Origin: Prosthecodimorpha hirschii
Lineage (GTDB): Bacteria; Pseudomonadota; Alphaproteobacteria; Rhizobiales; Ancalomicrobiaceae
DNA: 64,000 nucleotides
Assembly (NCBI RefSeq): GCF_001305515.1
Contig: NZ_LJYW01000001.1
Coordinates: 2,180,911 to 2,244,910 of the forward strand
Direction of reading: 5' to 3'
Below, in pieces: positions 63,545 through 64,000 of the stretch. A model generated the notes under the pieces. It did no database searches and was not told the origin of the DNA. It saw nothing but the letters and a program-made list of their open reading frames with translations. The position numbers and the translations under genes are program-made. Positions within the stretch are counted from its first letter, which is position 1; the number at the start of each line of letters is the position of its first letter.

Positions 63545-64000
63545 ATGAACCCAGCCTCCGCCCCGCCTTTCGTGCGTCCCTCGGCCGGCAGCGGCCGGAT
63601 CGGCGTTTCGGATTGCCCAGGACGCCGCGCGCCGGACGACCGGGGCCGCAGCCTCGAAGCTGGTCTCGATGCCGATCTCGATGCTCTCGCGGCCTGGGGG
63701 GCGACCGCGGTGGTCAGTCTCATGTTGCCGGCCGAATTGGCGGCGCCCGGCGTGGCGGCGCTCGGCGCCGGTGTCGAGGCCCGAAACATGGACTGGCTGG
63801 CTCTGCCGGTTGCCGATTCCGGTCTCCCGGATGCCCCTTTCGAGACCGCCTGGGCGACGGCCGGCGAGGGTCTGCGGGCGCGGCTGCGGGACGGTGCGGA
63901 CATCCTCGTGCATGGCCTCGTCACCGCCGACCGCCCGGCGACCCTTGCGGCGCGGCTGATGGTCGAGCTGGGCACGGCGCCGGGGCAGGCGATCGCGGCG
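63545..64000 (+). CDS. dual-specificity-phosphatase-like protein without catalytic Cys, cut by window edge
   Basis: The first 152 residues of a protein that resembles CDKN3/KAP-type phosphatases: RIGVSDCPGRR near the start, LDALAAWGATAVVSLM, LALPVADSGLPDAPFETAW, then ILVHGLVTADRPATLAARLM. The phosphatase P-loop should read HC-x5-R; here His and Arg are kept but Cys is Gly. It may be a pseudophosphatase that binds but does not cleave phosphate, or the family's other branch. The frame runs on to the right edge. It is 53 bases after the membrane gene and may share its transcript. Confidence 0.68.
   Translation, partial: MNPASAPPFVRPSAGSGRIGVSDCPGRRAPDDRGRSLEAGLDADLDALAAWGATAVVSLMLPAELAAPGVAALGAGVEARNMDWLALPVADSGLPDAPFETAWATAGEGLRARLRDGADILVHGLVTADRPATLAARLMVELGTAPGQAIAA

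Noticed and set aside
1..64000. tRNA or rRNA genes
   Set aside because: No segment with T-arm plus acceptor pairing or rRNA-like sequence was found by eye; a tRNAscan run would be decisive.

Overview
The window looks like chromosomal DNA of a high-GC (roughly 70% by eye) alphaproteobacterium, most likely Hyphomicrobiales. The evidence is a fixL-fixJ-response regulator-fixK block, a class I lysyl-tRNA synthetase, a SAM-II riboswitch before metZ, an IalB-family protein, a PodJ-like polar organiser, the ligase-associated DNA-repair set, and bimodular dCTP deaminase. No rRNA, tRNA, CRISPR array, IS element or prophage was seen. Genus cannot be settled from this window.

Layout. 1-4.6 kb: partial ybaK, then the oxygen-response block fixK / single-domain receiver / fixJ / fixL, all on the minus strand, with a 15-copy heptamer array and the first copy of a 126-bp structured repeat. 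4.9-15.2 kb: an aminotransferase, mscL, a CrbS-like transporter-kinase translationally coupled to a GT-D/DegT fusion and a NeuD-like acyltransferase, the CrbR-like regulator, and proline iminopeptidase. 15.3-22 kb: YjbQ, two FHA proteins, an antiporter, an esterase, an IalB protein and a MerR regulator. 22.2-33.3 kb: PodJ-like protein, MATE exporter, deacetylase, small membrane proteins, aquaporin Z, LysRS and a TerB-like protein. 33.3-39.8 kb: two arrays of a second structured repeat around the ligase-associated helicase. 39.8-47.3 kb: c-di-GMP synthase, methyltransferase, then ligase-associated exonuclease and ligase, split by an AT-rich DUF4238 gene; then an overlapping pair of degenerate nuclease-like and S24-like genes. 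47.6-64 kb: DUF952/pyrD, a TSUP exporter pair, pdeM, apaG, a phosphatidyltransferase, riboswitch-controlled metZ, dCTP deaminase, ybdK, small secreted proteins, an OmpR/EnvZ-type pair, and at the right edge a phosphatase-like protein without its catalytic cysteine.

How the genes fit together. FixL/FixJ/FixK form a microoxic signalling chain. CrbS/CrbR-like proteins probably sense carboxylates. Helicase, exonuclease, ligase and PdeM are four parts of one DNA-repair set, spread over 17 kb. The most unusual signals are (i) a mobile-looking 126-bp multi-hairpin element whose three copies each carry the stop codon TGA of a neighbouring gene at one end; (ii) a second structured repeat, in two arrays, with compensatory base changes; (iii) the AT-rich single-gene insertion between exonuclease and ligase; and (iv) the GT-D/DegT fusion tied by overlap to a sensor kinase.
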